Notes: a model not told the origin generated them from the letters alone. DNA of 6,265 bases from an archaeon (GCA_024409185.1 JAKSUD010000056.1:1-6265); one strand, 5' to 3'. Positions 1 through 5,958 are shown, counted from the first letter of the stretch. Numbers and translations are program-made.

Positions 1-114
1 ATGAATAATAATTTATCTGCCTAAAAAAACTTAAAAAAATAGAAAAAAGTTAGGACGATGAATAATAATTTATCTGCCTAAAAAAACTTAAAAAAATAGA
101 AAAAAGTTAGGATA
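1..114. repeat. Two tandem copies of a 57-base repeat
   Basis: Bases 1-55 and 58-112 are identical, giving a period of 57 with no unique spacer, so this is a tandem duplication and not a CRISPR array. A degenerate third copy follows at about 112-147, sharing the AATAATAATTTA start and the AAAGTTAG end. Each unit has CCTAA near its middle and TTAGG near its end, a weak inverted pair. Read on the minus strand, each unit has oligo-T runs of 6, 7 and 7, so the array lies downstream of the exonuclease gene as a possible multiple terminator. The array starts at the window edge and may extend further left. Confidence 0.9.
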
Positions 115-208
115 AATAATAATTTAACTTTCCAAAAATAAAGTTAGTTTAAATCCTAAACTAAAGTAATAAATTGAATATTAACATTAATAATATAAAT
201 TTTTTGAT

Positions 209-216
209 AAAAAAAA
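209..216 (-). terminator. Oligo-T terminator after the exonuclease gene
   Basis: Eight consecutive T on the minus strand lie about 30 bases past the exonuclease stop codon. Archaeal RNA polymerase terminates at such runs without needing a hairpin. The repeat array further left supplies more T runs. Confidence 0.5.
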
Positions 217-244
217 GTATAGGATAAAGAATTATAAAAATATA

Positions 245-811
245 TTATAAATCTTTTTTATCTTTAATTATAGGATAAACATCTAAATCATAATCTAAAA
301 TTTCCATAATTAATAATTCATCTCTGGCATCAAGGACTGCATTATGAGTTTCACAGTAATTATTGACTCCTAAAATATTAAGCATAGGTTCAACACCATA
401 ACCTCTTTTCATCCTACCAGTTTTACAACAAGGAGTATCATTTGGAATATGTTTATTATATTGTTTATAAGCAGCTACTTTCATAATATCATGCCAACAG
501 AAATCACAAAGTTCAGGTAGGTGATTTTTATCAAAAGCAGCATTATAAGCGAATAAATCATTAATATGGCTTGAATTAAGCCAATAAATCAAATCATCTA
601 TAATATTAGATTTTACACCTTCAATTATCTCATGATTTGTAGAATACATTGTACTTGAGAACATTCCACCAATAGAAGCTTCTTGAGATAAAATATAATA
701 ACGGGAATCAATTCTTTTAAAGTTATCAGTATTTGAAATAATAACTCCAATAGACATTACCTCATCTTTCCAATTAGTTTCTGTATCAATTACTGCAAAA
801 TCACGAGACAT
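245..811 (-). CDS. DEDDh-family 3'-5' exonuclease
   Basis: A 188-residue protein with all three exonuclease motifs of the RNase T / DNA polymerase III epsilon superfamily. Motif I is IDTET with D9 and E11, motif II is YNAAFD with D94, and motif III is HNAVLDA with H156 and D161. These four acidic residues bind the two metal ions and the His defines the DEDDh subclass, so the protein should remove nucleotides from 3' ends of DNA or RNA. The length fits a single stand-alone domain, with no polymerase or helicase part. Cysteines at 102, 105, 128 and 129 could bind a structural metal, which is speculative. The ATG at 811 is preceded by AGTGAT (815-820), a plausible though close ribosome-binding site. 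It lies 107 bases after the coiled-coil gene. The true substrate cannot be read from the sequence. From memory, similar small exonucleases occur in gut Firmicutes, so transfer is possible but untested. Confidence 0.88.
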   Translation of the reverse strand: MSRDFAVIDTETNWKDEVMSIGVIISNTDNFKRIDSRYYILSQEASIGGMFSSTMYSTNHEIIEGVKSNIIDDLIYWLNSSHINDLFAYNAAFDKNHLPELCDFCWHDIMKVAAYKQYNKHIPNDTPCCKTGRMKRGYGVEPMLNILGVNNYCETHNAVLDARDELLIMEILDYDLDVYPIIKDKKDL

Positions 812-841
812 TAAATCACTGAATTTAATTAAATAAAAGAT

Positions 842-849
842 AAAAAAAA
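842..849 (-). terminator. Oligo-T run between coiled-coil and exonuclease genes
   Basis: T8 on the minus strand, in a gap (812-918) that is nearly all A and T. It may end the coiled-coil gene's transcript. It lies 30 bases upstream of the exonuclease ATG, so the exonuclease must either start from a promoter close by (an AT-rich box near 885-895 is possible but would place the run inside the leader) or depend on readthrough. I cannot choose between these. Confidence 0.35.
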
Positions 850-918
850 TAAAAATTAAAAAATTAATAATTAAATAAAATCAAAAATTATAGATAAATA
901 TTAAAAAATAATCTATTT

Positions 919-2109
919 TTACCATAAATTAGAAAATGCATTTGGTATTTCAAGGTCCTCATCTTCATCTTCTTCATCATTTTCATACTTTCTTTCAGCA
1001 TTATATGTATTTTGAGAAGAATATGAGCTATTATAAGTATTTTGAGTATTTTGAGAAGAGTAATTTCCATAAGTATTTTGAGGCTCTTCTTTAGATGGTT
1101 TGAAATCTCCAAAATTAACGATTAAAGCTGTTTTAATGATTTTTAACCAATCCATAGCATCTTCTTTAGTTTTAGCTCCAATATAACCTTGACCAACAAT
1201 AAGGTCATTAGGTTTAAAATCATCAGTTGCTAAATTAATAGCTTTATTAATATCTTCAGTTAAAACTTCATCAAAGAGTTCTCCCCAAAGAACACTTAAA
1301 TTAAATATTTCAAGAGAATCTTTAGAATAAATATTATCAAATCTTGCTTTATAATTAGAATAATCTGATTTTAATTTATCTAAGTCTTTTTGAAGAATTA
1401 AAACCTCTTCTGTGAGTTTTTCATTTTTCTCCCTAAGAGCTCTAACTTCATCATCTAAATGCTCATTTTCTAAAAGAGTTTTCTCTAATTTTTGCCTAGA
1501 TTTATCAAAATCATCTTTAATTTGGAAAAATTTAAGTTTAGATTGGTTAATTATTGATAAATTAGATACACATGATAAACCTGCACGAATAATAGAATTA
1601 GCTATTTCATCTTCAAAAAACTCAGTTAAATCCTCTTCATCATCATAATTTGAATAAGAATTATAATTTTTAGAATTATCTGGAAGTTTTAAATATTCAA
1701 TATAATTGTAATCAGTTCTTAAATAGTTTTTAAACTGATAAAATAGCTTTTTACCTTCTTCATTAAATTCAGTAGCTACTAAAAGTAAATCAGCACCTTG
1801 AGTTGTACTTTTAGCTATTTCAAAATCAGAAGTTGGAATTATAGAAGATATAATTACATTAAAATTACTTAAATCGAAATTATTAATTGTTGAGGAAATT
1901 GATTCAATATAATCAAGATTAGTTAAAATAATCCTAACATCGACAGATTTACTAAATTTAAAATCTTTTTTATCTAAAGAATTATCAATTATTCCTTTAA
2001 TAAACTTATTTTCTTTAATAGGTTCTTCAGATGAAAAATCTTCAGATGAATAATCATTAGGATTATAATCATCAGAAATATATTCATCAGAGTCATCATT
2101 AAAATTCAT
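919..2109 (-). CDS. Uncharacterised acidic coiled-coil protein
   Basis: I do not recognise this 396-residue protein. Visible parts, in order: an acidic, disordered N-terminus (1-40) rich in D, E, S and Y; an alternating strand/helix region (about 55-145, with strands such as VRIILTNL, NVIISSII and DLLLVATEF) suggesting a Rossmann-like alpha/beta fold; an acidic linker (145-170); a helix containing IIRAGLSCVSNLSI; a coiled coil (about 190-262) dense in E, K and L; a compact domain (265-337) containing LWGELFDEVL and the glycine turn GQGYIGAK; a disordered tail with four QNT repeats and an acidic run; and the tip LEIPNAFSNLW (386-396). There are no membrane segments and no Walker motif. The upstream in-frame TTG at 2124 overlaps the ribosome-binding site, so I use ATG 2109. 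A scaffold or partner-binding role is likely from the architecture, but the function is unknown. Confidence 0.85.
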   Translation of the reverse strand: MNFNDDSDEYISDDYNPNDYSSEDFSSEEPIKENKFIKGIIDNSLDKKDFKFSKSVDVRIILTNLDYIESISSTINNFDLSNFNVIISSIIPTSDFEIAKSTTQGADLLLVATEFNEEGKKLFYQFKNYLRTDYNYIEYLKLPDNSKNYNSYSNYDDEEDLTEFFEDEIANSIIRAGLSCVSNLSIINQSKLKFFQIKDDFDKSRQKLEKTLLENEHLDDEVRALREKNEKLTEEVLILQKDLDKLKSDYSNYKARFDNIYSKDSLEIFNLSVLWGELFDEVLTEDINKAINLATDDFKPNDLIVGQGYIGAKTKEDAMDWLKIIKTALIVNFGDFKPSKEEPQNTYGNYSSQNTQNTYNSSYSSQNTYNAERKYENDEEDEDEDLEIPNAFSNLW

Positions 2110-2116
2110 AAAACCA

Positions 2117-2122
2117 ATCCTC
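2117..2122 (-). promoter_or_regulatory. Shine-Dalgarno site fixing the coiled-coil gene start
   Basis: GAGGAT on the minus strand lies seven bases before ATG 2109, good spacing for pairing with archaeal 16S rRNA. The alternative TTG start at 2124 sits directly against this site and has no site of its own upstream, where the sequence is only AATTAATTAA-like. This favours the shorter protein. Confidence 0.75.
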
Positions 2123-2137
2123 AATTAATTAAATAAA

Positions 2138-2191
2138 TATTTCCATATGCAAATTTTATAAAAATTATTTCCATAGAAAAGTTTATAAATA
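2138..2191 (-). promoter_or_regulatory. Duplicated promoter module upstream of the coiled-coil gene
   Basis: Two tandem copies with a 28-base period fill almost the whole gap between galE and the coiled-coil gene. Each copy, read on the minus strand, has TTTATAAA (2182-2189 and 2155-2162), a 6-7 base spacer, and the exact 10-mer TATGGAAATA (2166-2175 and 2138-2147). TTTATAAA fits an archaeal TATA box. The box nearer the gene would place transcription start near 2133, leaving a leader of about 25 bases with the ribosome-binding site intact. The distal copy abuts the galE stop codon. The 10-mer could be a regulator site. No T run of six or more follows galE, so readthrough from galE is also possible. 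Confidence 0.6.
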
Positions 2192-3169
2192 TTATTTTTT
2201 ACCATGCAATTTTTGATGCCAAGCCCAAGCAGATTCTACAATTTCATTTAAATCATATTTAGGAGTCCATTTTAATATTCTCCATGCTTTATCAGCATCA
2301 GCTATTAAAAAGTCAGGGTCACCTTCTCTCCTACCTTCTATTTTAACTTCAAAATCGACTCCAGTAACTTCTTTACATACATCAATTACTTCTTTTACAG
2401 AAAATCCAGTTCCATTTCCTAAGTTAAAAATATCACTAACAGAACCATCTTGTTCTAAATATTGATAAGCTTTTAAGTGAGCTTCAGCAAGATCATTTAC
2501 ATGAATATAATCTCTTACACAAGTTCCATCTCTTGTTTCATAATCATCCCCAAAAATAGAGATACTTTTTCTTCTTCCTAATGCAGCATCTAAAACAAGA
2601 GGGATTAAATGACTTTCAGGGTTATGATTTTCACCTATTTCACAGTCAAAATCAGCTCCTGCAGCATTAAAGTATCTTAAAGAAACATATTTAAGAGGAG
2701 TAAATTCTGCTTCATCACTAAGTCTATTTTCAACCATTAATTTAGATTCCCCATAAGGGTTAATAGGTTTTAAAAGAGTATTTTCAGTAATTGGAAGTTC
2801 TTCAGGAATTCCATAAACTGCAGCGGTTGAAGAAAAGATTATTTTATAAACACGATGTTCTTTCATAACTTTTAAAAGAGTTAAAGTGTTTTCAAAATTG
2901 TTTTTAAAGTATTTTTCTGGTTCTTCCATAGATTCAGCTACAGAAGAAAATGCAGCAAAATGCATAACTCCTTCAATATCATAAGTATTAAAGACATCAT
3001 TCAAAGCTTCTTCATCTCCAAGGTCACAATCAACAAATTCTCCCCATTTAACAGAATCTTTATGACCTTTAGATAAATTATCTAAAACTAAAGTTTCATA
3101 ACCATTTTGGTTAAGTAATTTATTAATATGGGAGCCAATATATCCAGCCCCACCAGTAATTAATATCAT
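2192..3169 (-). CDS. galE: UDP-glucose 4-epimerase
   Basis: A 325-residue extended short-chain dehydrogenase/reductase, the usual GalE length. It interconverts UDP-glucose and UDP-galactose (some members also the N-acetyl forms) in the cytoplasm, supplying galactose units for cell-surface polysaccharide, glycoprotein or pseudomurein-related sugars. The NAD-binding motif GGAGYIGSH has G6, G9 and G12, with D30 for the adenosine ribose. The catalytic set is T115 in FSSTAAVYG (Thr in place of Ser is common here), Y139 and K143 in PYGESK. Further GalE signatures are RYFNAAGAD (165-173), RDYIHVNDLA (219-228) and EGRREGDP (278-285). ATG 3169 is preceded by GAGGT (3174-3178). No other sugar-nucleotide gene lies nearby, so context does not narrow the substrate. 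Related SDR epimerases with other sugars remain possible. Confidence 0.93.
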   Translation of the reverse strand: MILITGGAGYIGSHINKLLNQNGYETLVLDNLSKGHKDSVKWGEFVDCDLGDEEALNDVFNTYDIEGVMHFAAFSSVAESMEEPEKYFKNNFENTLTLLKVMKEHRVYKIIFSSTAAVYGIPEELPITENTLLKPINPYGESKLMVENRLSDEAEFTPLKYVSLRYFNAAGADFDCEIGENHNPESHLIPLVLDAALGRRKSISIFGDDYETRDGTCVRDYIHVNDLAEAHLKAYQYLEQDGSVSDIFNLGNGTGFSVKEVIDVCKEVTGVDFEVKIEGRREGDPDFLIADADKAWRILKWTPKYDLNEIVESAWAWHQKLHGKK

Positions 3170-3210
3170 TTTTACCTCGATTTAAGTTTTTAAGTAATTA
3201 ATTATTAAAA

Positions 3211-3220
3211 TAATATATTA
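3211..3220 (-). promoter_or_regulatory. TATA box of galE, with an upstream inverted repeat
   Basis: The palindrome TAATATATTA is centred about 46 bases before the galE ATG. That predicts a start near 3190 and a leader of about 20 bases containing the ribosome-binding site. Just upstream of the box is an inverted repeat, TTACATTT (3225-3232) with AAATGTAA (3244-3251), which could bind a regulator. The rest of the 255-base gap (3170-3424) holds no gene that I can support. Confidence 0.5.
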
Positions 3221-3367
3221 TTATTTACATTTTCTTAATAAATAAATGTAATTGTTTTAAACCTTAAAATACCATTAAATGAGTATAATTTCTTAATAAA
3301 AAATAATGGAGTTAATTGAAATTAAAAAAAGAACTAACAAATTAGTAAATTAAAAACATATTAACAT

Positions 3368-3437
3368 AAAAAAGTTTAAAAAAAAATATTAAAATAAAAT
3401 AATTAATAAAAAAAGTTTAAAAAATTATAAACTTTTT
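3368..3437 (-). terminator. Hairpin plus tandem oligo-T terminator of the PrsW-like gene
   Basis: A perfect 10-base inverted repeat, AAAAAGTTTA (3410-3419) with TAAACTTTTT (3428-3437), spans the stop codon with an eight-base loop. On the minus strand it is followed by T7 (3408-3414), so it has the form of a bacterial-style intrinsic terminator. A second copy of the GTTTAAAA context supplies T9 (3378-3386) and T6 (3368-3373). The T runs alone would suffice in an archaeon. Confidence 0.65.
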
Positions 3438-4165
3438 GTATATTTGTAAAACTTATATGCAGTTACAACTGTGAAAATTATTAATATAACCATATACATA
3501 AGTGGAATTATTAAACTTAAAATATCTGCCATATTCACAACTGCTAAATTAGCTGTACTTAGTAAATGAATTGCTCTATTAATAAATACAACTGAAGAAT
3601 CACAGCAACCATGCATTAATATAGGTACTGCAAAAGCAAGTAACCATTCTTTTTTCATAGCTTTTGAATCATTATTTCTTTTAGCAACTTTGTATTCATA
3701 GTAATGGGCTCCCATAAATACTTGCCACATAATGTGGAATGGGAAAAGTCCTCTTATAATACCTAATATGCCAAAAGAAGAACTATATAAAAATGTTTCA
3801 ATAAGAGTAAATCCTAATGCAGATAAAGCAAAAATTAACATATAATCAAATTTAGAATGAAATTTGAATTTTTTTAAAGAAAAAGACCCTACTAAAAATT
3901 TCATTACTTCTTCTACTAAACCATAACCAATAATTGCCATTAATAAACTAAATAACAAACTAGTTTCAGGAAGTTTAAATCCCTTACCTAATATGGCAAC
4001 AAAAATATTTTGAATAATAACAGCTACAATAAATATTAATATCCCATAAATTACAGTTTTAATTAAAAATTTTTTATCATACCTATAATCTTTAGGCATC
4101 TTACGAAAAATAGGTACAAACCATAAAACCATTATTAATACAGTAAAAATACCAATTAAGAACAA
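3425..4165 (-). CDS. PrsW-family intramembrane metalloprotease
   Basis: A 246-residue, strongly hydrophobic membrane protein with about seven predicted membrane segments: near 2-19, 35-58, 68-84, 106-126, 130-152, 175-195 and 215-236. It carries the family's conserved polar residues inside membrane segments: EEVMK (E85, E86, K89), E123 in FTLIET, H144 in FHIMW, and H185 with D189 in HGCCD. PrsW is the Bacillus protease that cleaves anti-sigma factor RsiW; archaeal relatives belong to the same CAAX-protease/ABI superfamily, and their substrates are mostly unknown. No anti-sigma factor, bacteriocin or prenylated partner gene is adjacent. The start is TTG 4165, supported by the ribosome-binding site at 4169-4176; the first ATG is at residue 12, inside the first membrane segment. 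The adjacent cysteines C187 and C188 between H185 and D189 are notable. The family call is firm; the protease activity is inferred. Confidence 0.82.
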   Translation of the reverse strand: MFLIGIFTVLIMVLWFVPIFRKMPKDYRYDKKFLIKTVIYGILIFIVAVIIQNIFVAILGKGFKLPETSLLFSLLMAIIGYGLVEEVMKFLVGSFSLKKFKFHSKFDYMLIFALSALGFTLIETFLYSSSFGILGIIRGLFPFHIMWQVFMGAHYYEYKVAKRNNDSKAMKKEWLLAFAVPILMHGCCDSSVVFINRAIHLLSTANLAVVNMADILSLIIPLMYMVILIIFTVVTAYKFYKYTKSL

Positions 4166-4168
4166 AAA

Positions 4169-4176
4169 ATCACTCC
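4169..4176 (-). promoter_or_regulatory. Shine-Dalgarno site supporting a TTG start
   Basis: GGAGTGAT on the minus strand is one base short of the ideal GGAGGTGAT and lies three bases before TTG 4165. This decides the start of the PrsW-like gene. An ATG overlaps the site but reads ATG GAG TGA and stops at once. Confidence 0.7.
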
Positions 4177-4194
4177 ATTTTCAAAAATTTAAAA

Positions 4195-4202
4195 TTTATA
4201 AA
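4195..4202 (-). promoter_or_regulatory. Possible TATA box of the PrsW-like gene
   Basis: TTTATAAA, the same octamer as in the promoter of the coiled-coil gene, lies about 33 bases before the TTG start. The predicted start of transcription near 4174 would fall inside the ribosome-binding site, so either the start lies slightly upstream or this is not the box used. Confidence 0.35.
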
Positions 4203-4225
4203 TAATTTAAAATGAAATTAAAAAT

Positions 4226-4242
4226 AAAAAAAGTAAAAAAAA
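4226..4242 (-). terminator. Oligo-T terminator after the geranylgeranyl reductase
   Basis: Two T runs on the minus strand, T8 (4235-4242) and T7 (4226-4232), begin 14 bases past the reductase stop codon. They should separate the reductase operon from the PrsW-like gene. Confidence 0.6.
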
Positions 4243-4255
4243 GTAAAAATTAAAA

Positions 4256-5443
4256 TTAGAATAATTTACCTAATTTTAATAAAGCTTTTTTATCAACTTT
4301 GAATAAAGTTTTAACAATTAAAGTAGTACTGACTCTTTCAAAGTCAACATCTTGGAAAGCATCTGCGATGTTATCTAATTCATCATCTTTTAAGGATAAT
4401 AAATACTCACATACTTTTAAGTATTTGTGCATTTCATCACCCATTTCCTCTTTAACACGAGCATCGTATTTTTTGAGGAATTTTTTAGAACAATCACCAG
4501 CTTCAATAGCTTCAGCAGCAGTTTGACCAGCAAGCATACCACCAAGCATACCAGAGTTAATTCCACCACCAGTTAATGGGTTTACTTGACTTGCAGCATC
4601 TCCACATAAGAGAATGTTGTCTCCAGACATTTCTTTTACAAGTCCACCTACTGGATCTCCACCTACATTTAACTCAACAGCTTGAGCATTTTTAGTAGCG
4701 GGGCAGGTTTTAACAAAGTCAACTAAGTATTCGTAAGCAGATTTTTCTGCAAGTGGTGCAAGAACAGCTAAACCTACATTAGCAATGTCTTCTCCTTTAG
4801 GAAAAATCCAAGCATATCCACCAGGTGCAACTTCATTACCGAAATAGAATTCAATAACATCATCTTTTTCAAATTCAACATTACACATTTCAAATTGAAT
4901 ACCAGATTCCATTTTTTTAGCAGGAGTAGCGCATTTTAATCCAGCCCATCTTCCAATATGGGTTTCAGGACCATCTGCACCGATTACAATTTTAGCATTA
5001 ATATCAAATTCTTCACCAAAGGATTCACATTCTACAGTAATAGTTCCATCATCTTCTCTTCTTAATCCTTTAGCTAAAGTTTTAATTTTAATTTCTGCTC
5101 CTTCTCTTGCAGCTTCCATAGCCATGAATTTATCAAAGACTTTTCTTTCTAAGATATAACCAGATTCTGGTAATTTAGCTTTCTCAGAGGTAATCCATAC
5201 AGAAGTTCCATTTGGAGAAACTAAACGAGTTCCATCTAATTCTTTTGCAATCCAACGAGGATTTGGTTCAACACCAACTTTTGCAAGACATTCTTTAGAT
5301 ACACCTTCAGCACATCTTTTAGGAGCACCAATTTCAGATTTTTTATCAATAAGAATAACTTCTGCTCCTCCCATAGCAGCATAACGTGCAGCAAGGGAAC
5401 CAGCAGGACCTGATCCAACAACTAATACATCAGTTTTAATCAT
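4256..5443 (-). CDS. Digeranylgeranylglycerophospholipid reductase
   Basis: A 395-residue flavoprotein of the geranylgeranyl reductase family, the usual length. It saturates the geranylgeranyl chains of archaeal ether lipids to give archaeol-type membrane lipids, acting at the inner face of the membrane with bound FAD. The FAD-binding motif GSGPAG has G10, G12 and G15. C44 in the loop PKRCAEG matches the conserved family cysteine near the flavin. IGADGPE (154-160) is the DG motif, GYAWIFPKG (209-217) the substrate-side signature, and CGDAASQVNPLTGGGI (280-295) the second flavin-contact motif. The helical C-terminus ends in KALLKLGKLF. ATG 5443 is preceded by AAAGGA (5453-5458). The ferredoxin gene 96 bases upstream is the likely electron donor. 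Members of this family also act on free prenyl chains or quinones, so the exact substrate is inferred. Confidence 0.92.
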   Translation of the reverse strand: MIKTDVLVVGSGPAGSLAARYAAMGGAEVILIDKKSEIGAPKRCAEGVSKECLAKVGVEPNPRWIAKELDGTRLVSPNGTSVWITSEKAKLPESGYILERKVFDKFMAMEAAREGAEIKIKTLAKGLRREDDGTITVECESFGEEFDINAKIVIGADGPETHIGRWAGLKCATPAKKMESGIQFEMCNVEFEKDDVIEFYFGNEVAPGGYAWIFPKGEDIANVGLAVLAPLAEKSAYEYLVDFVKTCPATKNAQAVELNVGGDPVGGLVKEMSGDNILLCGDAASQVNPLTGGGINSGMLGGMLAGQTAAEAIEAGDCSKKFLKKYDARVKEEMGDEMHKYLKVCEYLLSLKDDELDNIADAFQDVDFERVSTTLIVKTLFKVDKKALLKLGKLF

Positions 5444-5539
5444 AATAACAATTCCTTTATATTTTAATAAGTAATAAATTAATAATTTTAATATTTAAGC
5501 ATTTTATTAAATTAATTATATTATAATTTAATAATTTAA

Positions 5540-5698
5540 TTATAATTCTAATGCTTTTAATGGGCAAGCAGTAACACAAATTCCACATTCATTACATTCT
5601 TCACCAAAGACTAAAGTAGTTTCTTTGACTTGAACACAGTTTCTTGGGCAAACACCAGCACATTCACCACAGTATGAACACCAATCTTTAACAATCAT
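5540..5698 (-). CDS. Small 2[4Fe-4S] ferredoxin, probable partner of the reductase
   Basis: A 52-residue protein whose two cluster motifs are unmistakable: C7, C10, C13 and C17 followed by P18, then C35, C38, C41 and C45 followed by P46. In the bacterial-type fold, C7/C10/C13 with C45 bind one cluster and C35/C38/C41 with C17 the other. A ninth cysteine, C21, lies just after the first motif. It should carry low-potential electrons in the cytoplasm. In Methanosarcina acetivorans a ferredoxin encoded next to geranylgeranyl reductase is needed for full lipid saturation in a reconstituted system, and the arrangement here is the same. ATG 5698 has a strong site, GGAGAT (5705-5710), six bases upstream. 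The 96-base gap to the reductase contains no T run of five or more on the minus strand, so co-transcription is likely, although an AT-rich hairpin (5506-5514 with 5524-5532) lies in it. Confidence 0.9.
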   Translation of the reverse strand: MIVKDWCSYCGECAGVCPRNCVQVKETTLVFGEECNECGICVTACPLKALEL

Positions 5699-5749
5699 TT
5701 TAAAATCTCCGTTTTTTACTAATTTTCAAAATAAAAATTAAATAATTAA

Positions 5750-5777
5750 TAATTGTAAATAATTTAAATTACAATTA
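5750..5777. promoter_or_regulatory. Operator-like palindrome in the ferredoxin leader
   Basis: Perfect nine-base arms, TAATTGTAA (5750-5758) and TTACAATTA (5769-5777), flank a ten-base AT centre. It lies between the predicted transcription start and the ferredoxin ATG, where a bound repressor would block RNA polymerase. A half-site-like TTGTAA recurs at 5824-5829. No regulator is known for it; this is inference from symmetry and position. Confidence 0.4.
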
Positions 5778-5803
5778 GATATCCTATAATCTATAGAACC
5801 ATC

Positions 5804-5819
5804 TATATTATAATATAAA
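5804..5819 (-). promoter_or_regulatory. TATA box of the ferredoxin-reductase operon
   Basis: On the minus strand TTTATATTA (5811-5819) fits the archaeal TATA consensus. It is part of a 14-base perfect palindrome, TATATTATAATATA (5804-5817), so it could in principle also serve the plus strand. The predicted start near 5788 gives a leader of about 90 bases, long for an archaeon and containing the palindrome at 5750-5777. Confidence 0.5.
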
Positions 5820-5905
5820 TTATTTGTAATTTATCATATTTAATGTTTTAGTTTAATTTAAAAAAAATTAAGTAAAAATAAATGATTAAAATGTATAAAA
5901 ACATT

Positions 5906-5938
5906 AAAAAAAAAAAATAAGAAAAAACAAAGAAAAAA
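5906..5938 (-). terminator. Oligo-T cluster upstream of the ferredoxin operon
   Basis: On the minus strand, T6, T6 and T12 follow each other (5933-5938, 5922-5927 and 5906-5917), then a small hairpin AATGT/ACATT. This is the strongest termination signal in the window and implies that some minus-strand transcript enters from the right, either from a gene beyond 6265 or from within 5959-6130. Confidence 0.55.
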
Positions 5939-5958
5939 TAAGGAAATACTTTTGAATA

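Noticed and set aside
1..147. Possible CRISPR array at the left edge
   Set aside because: The two units are identical over almost the full period, leaving no variable spacers, and the unit is low-complexity AT.
888..1112. 74-residue minus-strand frame overlapping the end of the coiled-coil gene
   Set aside because: It is an out-of-frame shadow of the acidic, repeat-rich tail, giving an artificial K/M/L/I-rich peptide.
1412..1648. 78-residue plus-strand frame
   Set aside because: It is antisense to the coiled-coil region; its Ser/Phe/Lys-rich composition is what antisense of Glu/Lys codons yields.
3306..3353. 15-codon plus-strand frame MELIEIKKRTNKLVN
   Set aside because: It looks protein-like but is very short, has no clear ribosome-binding site and no conserved feature; chance in AT-rich DNA is the simpler reading.
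4170..4178. Two-codon upstream frame ATG GAG TGA before the PrsW-like gene
   Set aside because: It arises from the overlap of the ribosome-binding site with a chance ATG and is too short to be a regulatory peptide with any confidence.
4299..4526. 75-residue plus-strand frame
   Set aside because: It is antisense to the reductase, whose reading frame is complete with all family motifs.
5236..5421. 61-residue minus-strand frame
   Set aside because: It is an alternative frame inside the reductase N-terminus, leucine-rich with no ribosome-binding site or family features.
5882..5920. Short lysine-rich plus-strand frame beginning MIKMYK
   Set aside because: Its lysines come from the poly-A tract that on the other strand forms the terminator.
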